Of a stretch of 10,802 nucleotides of DNA, positions 6,802 to 10,802 are shown in pieces. The stretch lies in assembly GCA_023248835.1 (NCBI GenBank), contig JAHFDU010000111.1, positions 1-10,802 on the forward strand, given 5' to 3'. This DNA comes from Myxococcales bacterium. Lineage in GTDB: Bacteria; Myxococcota_A; Polyangia; Palsa-1104. Both the position numbers and the translations under genes were made by a program. How positions within the stretch are numbered: position 1 is the first letter of the stretch; each line of letters opens with the position of its first letter. The notes beneath the pieces are model-generated. The model saw nothing but the letters and a program-made list of their open reading frames with translations. It had not been told where the DNA came from and made no database searches.

Positions 6802-8211
6802 ATGGGACAACGAAAACTGATCGCCTGCGCAATGTGGTGGCTTAGTTGCGGCAGCAACAGTGGAACCAAACCTCCGCTGGGCGGTGATCTAGGGTCGGTC
6901 GATGATCTCGGAGTCTCCACCGACTCGAGCGTGTCGCCTGATCAAGCACCTGACCTGAGCGGCCCGCCCGCGCCCGCCTACGACATTCACGCCGCCGATC
7001 GAACCGCATGCACTTTCGGCGCCGGCGATGGCACGCTCAAGACGGTCGGCCCGTCGGTGCCGCATGGCGATCAGCTGCCATTCAAGCACATCATCGTCTT
7101 TATGAAAGAGAACCGTAGCTTCGACAGTTACTTCTCTGAGTTGCCGGCTTATGGTGTGACCGACGTCGACGTTCCGAGCCCGACTGCTTCGAATCCCGAC
7201 CCCAGCAATAACAATATGGCGGTTCAGCGTTTTCATGAGACCCGTTACTGCGTCGCCGATACATCGCATGCGTGGGACGCGGTCCACATCCAATATGACA
7301 ACGGTATGATGGATGGTTTTGTAAAAGCCTCGAACCCCGGTGGCGCGCGCGCCATGGGCTACTACACTAACGCCGATTTGCCCTACTACTATTGGCTGGC
7401 CAAGACTTTTACGATCAGCGATCGCTATTTTTCAAGTCTGCTCGGCCCGACCTTCGCCAACCGCTTTTTCTTTTATGGCGCAAGTTCGTGGGGCGCCACC
7501 ACCACCCCGGCGATTCCTCCCGGCGGAGTCACCAAGATCCTCGATCTGCTCGACCATGCGCATCGCAGCTGGCGCATCTATCACGACGGCCTGGTTTCGT
7601 TCGGCTTGACCTTCGGGATTCAATATGCGGGCAGCCCAATCAGCCAATTCGCAACCGACGTCCAGAATGACATACTTGCCGATCTGACCATCATCGATCC
7701 GAACTTCATTGGCACCGGGCAAAACGATGAGCACTCGCCGACCAATATTCAGTTTGGTGAGGCCGCCACCGCCAAGGTGATCGCTGCGCTCGCTGCCAAT
7801 CAAGCGGTGTGGCAAAAGAGCGTGCTATTTCTGACCTACGACGAGCACGGCGGCCTTTACGATCACGTTCCGCCACCAGCGGCCTGCATTGCCGATGACA
7901 AGAAGCCACCGAATTTCATGTTTGATCGCCTTGGCATTCGGGTGCCGCTGATCGTGATTTCGCCCTACGCCAAGGCTGGCTTCGTCGGCCACACGGTTGC
8001 GGACCACACCAGTCTGACTCGCTTTATCGAGAATCGCTTCGATCTACCGGCGATGACCCATCGCGACGCCAACGCCTGGCCGATGCTCGACTTGTTTGAT
8101 TTTGATCATCCGCCCTTCATGAATTTTCCCAGCGGCGCACCCTCGGCAGCTGCGTCCCAGCCAGGACTCGACTGGTGCAAGAACAACCCACCTGGCACCG
8201 GCAAGCCGTAG
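6802..8211 (+). CDS. Lipoprotein-like phosphoesterase, phospholipase C / acid phosphatase (AcpA) family
   Basis: The 469-residue product belongs to the phosphoesterase family that includes bacterial phospholipase C and Francisella AcpA. ATG 6802 has a strong GGGAG at 6-base spacing. Residues 1-16 (MGQRKLIACAMWWLSC) look like a short lipoprotein signal, followed by an Asp/Ser/Pro-rich linker (20-58). Family motifs in order: HIIVFMKENRSFDSYF (96-111; Glu103-Asn104 are metal ligands in the family); SHAWDAVHIQYDNGMMDGF (156-174); SSLLGPTFANRFFFYG (212-227), with Thr218 the likely nucleophile position; LTYDEHGGLYDHVPPP (345-360; Asp348-Glu349 metal site); and ADHTSLTRFIENRFDLP (401-417). All key residues appear present. 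It likely hydrolyses phospholipids or phosphomonoesters at the cell surface; substrate cannot be decided. It stands 95 bases after dacB on the same strand. Confidence 0.92.
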   Translation: MGQRKLIACAMWWLSCGSNSGTKPPLGGDLGSVDDLGVSTDSSVSPDQAPDLSGPPAPAYDIHAADRTACTFGAGDGTLKTVGPSVPHGDQLPFKHIIVFMKENRSFDSYFSELPAYGVTDVDVPSPTASNPDPSNNNMAVQRFHETRYCVADTSHAWDAVHIQYDNGMMDGFVKASNPGGARAMGYYTNADLPYYYWLAKTFTISDRYFSSLLGPTFANRFFFYGASSWGATTTPAIPPGGVTKILDLLDHAHRSWRIYHDGLVSFGLTFGIQYAGSPISQFATDVQNDILADLTIIDPNFIGTGQNDEHSPTNIQFGEAATAKVIAALAANQAVWQKSVLFLTYDEHGGLYDHVPPPAACIADDKKPPNFMFDRLGIRVPLIVISPYAKAGFVGHTVADHTSLTRFIENRFDLPAMTHRDANAWPMLDLFDFDHPPFMNFPSGAPSAAASQPGLDWCKNNPPGTGKP

Positions 8212-8474
8212 CGATCTAGACTGAAATCACGTTGCCTTGATCGACCCGCGTAGTCTTTGACCTTGTTGGCGATGGCAACGGCGACGATCTGTTCCACGAC
8301 GTAGAGCGTTGCCTAGGCTGAACCGCGACCGACGGTGATGACTGAGCAGAGACGTCAACAACATCACGACAACGAACTGCCAGACGTAATTCGCAGGAGC
8401 TCAATGACACCCTACTCTATCTCGGTGAGTTGACTCGCCCGGTGACCCAGTCGGCCTATCGGATTGCCAAGTGA
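8212..8474 (+). pseudogene. Probable decayed gene fragment
   Basis: No intact gene occupies this gap, but one reading frame contains protein-like pieces split by TGA stops: STRVVFDLVGDGNGDDLF then HDVERCLG; TATDGDD; and a last piece ending NSQELNDTLLYLGELTRP then VTQSAYRIAK before TGA 8472-8474. The first piece resembles an Asp/Gly-rich FG-GAP or EF-hand-like calcium loop, and the last reads like a genuine helical C-terminus. A neighbouring frame offers DVNNITTTNCQT, so frameshifts are likely as well. The relic overlaps the end of the convergent pdxA gene. It may be the tail of an old secreted protein. Low certainty, as no family is recognised. Confidence 0.3.
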
Positions 8475-9424
8475 TGATAAGAAGTCGCCAAGTCGCATGG
8501 CTGTCGTGCGCGTACCATTGCAATGGCCATTCTTACAGCAGCGAAAAAACTGGTGCTACGGGCGCTCCCAGTACCGGCGAGATCGTAGGCGACGCCATGA
8601 TCGGGCGAGGTGCGAACCATCGGCAATCCCAGTGTCACATTGACGGCCGCTTCGAAGTCGATGAGTTTCACCGGGATCAATCCTTGATCGTGATACATCG
8701 CGACCACGGCATCGAATTGGCAATCGGGCAGGTCCAGTCGCGCATGGCGGAACACCGCGTCGGGTACATGTGGTCCGGTTATCTCGGCAAAAGGAAGCTG
8801 CTTGGCGGCAAGCTCAATCGCAGGTGCGATGAGGCGCTGATCTTCGTCGCCAAAATGGCCCTTTTCCCCGGCATGCGGGTTGAGCCCAGCGACGGCGATG
8901 CGCGGCCGCGCCAGATTGAAATCGCGCCGCAAGGATTCGGCAGTGTGGACGATGGTGGTGACGATGCCCTCGACTGAAAGGTGCGCGGCGACGCTGGCAA
9001 TGCCAACGTGCGTCGTGGCCAGCGTCACTCGCAAACGAGGACCAGCCATCATCATGCTGACGTGCTTAACGCCAAGTCGCGCAGCGAGAAATTCGGTGTG
9101 GCCCGGAAACGCAAACCCTGTCGCCAAACACGCTGCTTTGCTAATTGGCGCGGTCACCAGCGCGTCGAGCGTAGCAGCGTCGGCGACTGCACGCTCGAGA
9201 CAGGCGACGGTTGCTCGTCCGGTCTCGGCAGTCGGCCTGCCCGGCGTAATCGCTTTCAGCGTCGAGGTTTCGATCAGCCGATCGCCGGCCACCTCAAGAA
9301 CACACCGATCGCCGTACACGATCCACTCGATGCCAGACGAAAAAACGCTGCCGTCCTGGAGAAGCGAGGTCACCAACTCCGGACCGATGCCGGCAGGATC
9401 GCCCATGGTGATGCCAATTCTCAT
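8456..9424 (-). CDS. pdxA: 4-hydroxythreonine-4-phosphate dehydrogenase
   Basis: PdxA oxidises 4-phosphohydroxy-L-threonine with NAD(P)+ in the DXP-dependent pathway to pyridoxal phosphate; the product decarboxylates and is joined to deoxyxylulose phosphate by PdxJ. The 322-residue protein shows the family motifs from start to end: MRIGITMGDPAGIGPE (1-16), TAPISK (91-96), FPGHTEFLAARLG (106-118), TTHVGIASV (137-145), GLNPHAGEKGHFGDED (180-195), AMYHDQGLIPVK (242-253) and NVTLGLPMVRTSPDHG (262-277). The metal-binding histidines correspond to His139, His184 and His245, and the substrate-binding His-Thr to 109-110. ATG 9424 gives the canonical N-terminus, though no strong Shine-Dalgarno precedes it. 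It is divergent from the DUF3108 gene and has no other vitamin B6 gene in the window. Confidence 0.96.
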   Translation of the reverse strand: MRIGITMGDPAGIGPELVTSLLQDGSVFSSGIEWIVYGDRCVLEVAGDRLIETSTLKAITPGRPTAETGRATVACLERAVADAATLDALVTAPISKAACLATGFAFPGHTEFLAARLGVKHVSMMMAGPRLRVTLATTHVGIASVAAHLSVEGIVTTIVHTAESLRRDFNLARPRIAVAGLNPHAGEKGHFGDEDQRLIAPAIELAAKQLPFAEITGPHVPDAVFRHARLDLPDCQFDAVVAMYHDQGLIPVKLIDFEAAVNVTLGLPMVRTSPDHGVAYDLAGTGSARSTSFFAAVRMAIAMVRARQPCDLATSYHHLAIR

Positions 9425-9456
9425 GTTTGTGATCTAAACAGATTTCTCGCAGATCG

Positions 9457-10332
9457 GTGCGGTTTTCGCCTGGTTTCGCCGTTTTGGCGCTACAATTGCC
9501 ATCTGTGCTGCGTGAACTTGTCACCACTGCCTTGCTGGCGTTGTCGAGCGCTTCGACCAATGCGCACCCGGGAGCGCGGCCGGGAGAGTCGTTCACGTTT
9601 AGTTTTTCGATCAACTCCATCGAAGCGGGTAGGGCGCGGATGGTGGTAGGCAAGCCGGTGCTCAGACTTGGGCGCTCTTTGGTTGGCGTGCGCGCCCAAG
9701 CTGAGACGTTGCCATGGCTCACACTGATCGCCAGTTTTAACGATGAGTACACCCTGTCCATCGACGAGAAGACCCTATTGCCGGTCGAGTTAGAAAGGAT
9801 CGAGCGCGGTACGCGCCAAAGGCGCATCAAGACTGCGGTCGACGGCGAAGGGCGGCAGGCGCAAGTATCGGTTACACCACCTCCGCCCAAAGGCGGCCGG
9901 CGCGACCTGCAATTTGTCAGTGCGGTGCGGGACCCGATCGCCGCGTTGTTCGCGCTGCGTTCGATACCGAGTACTGGGTGGGCGCCGATGAAGTTTCTCG
10001 TGCTCGACGGGATCGCTCTGTGGCAGGTGAGTCTATCGAGCAGTCACAATGAGAAACTTCGGCTGGAGCATGACCAGCCCGGCTCGCCGGGACACGCCGC
10101 GGTGAGGTTTGATGGCATGGCGCAACGTCTCGATGACAAGGGCCAGCCGACCAAGAAGCCCGAGCGACATCTGTCGGTATGGCTGTCCACCGACCGAGAT
10201 CGCGCACTGTTACGCGCCGAGACCGAGACCGATATCGGAATGGCCTCTGTCGAACTCACTGGCTACCAGCCCCCCAATCGCCGTCGCGATGGCACGCTAA
10301 TCGAACTGCCGGGAATTCAGATCGATCGTTGA
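9457..10332 (+). CDS. Exported DUF3108-like protein
   Basis: The 291-residue frame starts at GTG 9457; the GTG at 9505 may be the real start, since it places LRELVTTALLALSSASTNA at the N-terminus as a signal peptide. The mature part begins HPGARPGESFTFSFSINSIE, the opening seen in DUF3108 proteins (G-E-x-L-x-F-x-I-x-x-x-x-x-x-A-G). SFNDEYTLSIDEKTLLPVEL, FVSAVRDPIAALFALRSI and MKFLVLDGIALWQVSL follow the family plan of a periplasmic, beta-rich fold resembling lipocalin-like or LolA/LolB-type sheets. The exact role is unknown. It is divergent from pdxA (32 bases between the outer starts) and convergent with the response regulator gene, so it is probably transcribed alone. DUF3108 is assigned by pattern, not search. 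Confidence 0.75.
   Translation: MRFSPGFAVLALQLPSVLRELVTTALLALSSASTNAHPGARPGESFTFSFSINSIEAGRARMVVGKPVLRLGRSLVGVRAQAETLPWLTLIASFNDEYTLSIDEKTLLPVELERIERGTRQRRIKTAVDGEGRQAQVSVTPPPPKGGRRDLQFVSAVRDPIAALFALRSIPSTGWAPMKFLVLDGIALWQVSLSSSHNEKLRLEHDQPGSPGHAAVRFDGMAQRLDDKGQPTKKPERHLSVWLSTDRDRALLRAETETDIGMASVELTGYQPPNRRRDGTLIELPGIQIDR
9491..9496 (+). promoter_or_regulatory. Candidate -10 box for the DUF3108 gene
   Basis: TACAAT at 9491-9496 fits a housekeeping -10 element. It lies 8 bases before the GTG at 9505, so transcription from it would start at or next to that codon and give a leaderless message. This supports 9505 over 9457 as the start. No convincing -35 element is visible at the usual spacing, so this is tentative. 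Confidence 0.25.
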
Positions 10333-10352
10333 TGCTGAAGTCGACAGTCGTA

Positions 10353-10802
10353 TTACATTCTCATCTTGTAGCCGACGTTGCGCACCGTTTCGATCATTGC
10401 ATCGGCGGGCGTTCCCAATTTGGCGCGCAGGCGGCGAACGTGAATATCGACGGTGCGGGTGCCACCAAAATAGCGGTAGCCCCACACCTTGGAGAGCAGC
10501 TGCTCGCGCGTGAAAACCTTATTAGGCGTCTGAGCCAAGAATTTTAAGAGCTCGAATTCTTGGTGGGTGAGCTCGAGCTTTCGTTCCTGCAGGTGAACTT
10601 CATAGCCGGCCAGATCGATCTCGAGATTTCCGATTTTGATGAGTTCGTCATGCGAAAAAGAGGCGAAGCGCCAGTCGAGTTGGCGCAGCCGTGCGTACAG
10701 TTCGGCTGGCACAATCGGCACCAAGACAAAATCGTCGGCGGCGCGCACATCGAGGCTGGGTAGACGGCCGAGTGACACTGCCATCAGCGCTGGCACTTCG
10801 GA
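10353..10802 (-). CDS. OmpR/PhoB-type response regulator, C-terminal part, truncated by window edge
   Basis: The frame is open to the right edge (preceding codons read Ser-Glu-Val), so the GTG at 10796 is unlikely to be the true start. The visible part begins with the end of a receiver domain (VPALMAVSLGRLPSLDVRAA, then DDFVLVPIVPAELYARLRQL). The rest is a complete winged-helix DNA-binding domain: IKIGNLEIDLAGYEVHL, LELTHQEFELLKFLAQTP, VFTREQLLSKVWGY and TRTVDIHVRRLRAKLG, ending IETVRNVGYKMRM. The receiver normally has a Lys-Pro pair in this stretch (KPF..EL); here Val replaces Lys (LVPIVP), suggesting a degenerate or phosphorylation-independent receiver. The phospho-acceptor Asp lies outside the window. 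Target genes and partner kinase are unknown. It ends 20 bases from the convergent DUF3108 gene. Confidence 0.92.
   Translation of the reverse strand, partial: SEVPALMAVSLGRLPSLDVRAADDFVLVPIVPAELYARLRQLDWRFASFSHDELIKIGNLEIDLAGYEVHLQERKLELTHQEFELLKFLAQTPNKVFTREQLLSKVWGYRYFGGTRTVDIHVRRLRAKLGTPADAMIETVRNVGYKMRM

Noticed and set aside
8471..8977. 168-codon plus-strand open frame over pdxA
   Set aside because: Antisense of pdxA, whose conserved motifs fix the true frame.

Overview
The window looks like ordinary chromosome from a GC-rich, Gram-negative deltaproteobacterium, most likely Myxococcota (Polyangia-like). This is inferred from style, not from a marker gene. The signs are: Asp/Ser/Pro-rich linkers behind putative lipoprotein signals; an ECF sigma factor translationally coupled to a membrane FecR-TPR protein; a lipoprotein with WG...D..AVG propeller-like repeats; an Smr protein with a long charged N-terminus; and a response regulator of a myxobacterial type.

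Layout. 1-394 (minus): 5' part of an Smr-domain gene running off the left edge. 395-710: no gene, but an inverted-repeat-bounded, MITE-like stretch and a tandem 17-mer. 711-4837 (plus): a probable operon of a secreted beta-barrel-like protein, an ECF sigma factor, a FecR/TPR anti-sigma-like protein (ATGA overlap) and a Cys-rich repeat lipoprotein. 4821-5132 (minus): a 53-codon solitary HicB-like antitoxin and, just upstream of it, a short frame resembling the end of an IS3-type OrfA. 5114-6706 (plus): D-Ala-D-Ala carboxypeptidase (PBP4/DacB). 6802-8211 (plus): lipoprotein-like phosphoesterase of the phospholipase C/acid phosphatase family, with its ribosome binding site inside a predicted hairpin. 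8212-8474: probable decayed gene. 8456-9424 (minus): pdxA. 9457-10332 (plus): exported DUF3108-like protein. 10353-10802 (minus): C-terminal part of an OmpR/PhoB-type response regulator running off the right edge.

Most products act in the envelope: an outer-membrane-type barrel, a membrane-anchored sigma regulator, two putative surface lipoproteins, a peptidoglycan hydrolase and an exported DUF3108 protein. The sigma/FecR/barrel/lipoprotein set reads as one envelope-signalling unit. Its most unusual feature is a pair of palindromic repeat copies translated in frame in the juxtamembrane linker of the FecR protein. I see no CRISPR array, complete mobile element, tRNA or rRNA, and no clear new defence system. 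The small HicB gene and the edge-truncated Smr gene are easy to miss in automatic annotation.
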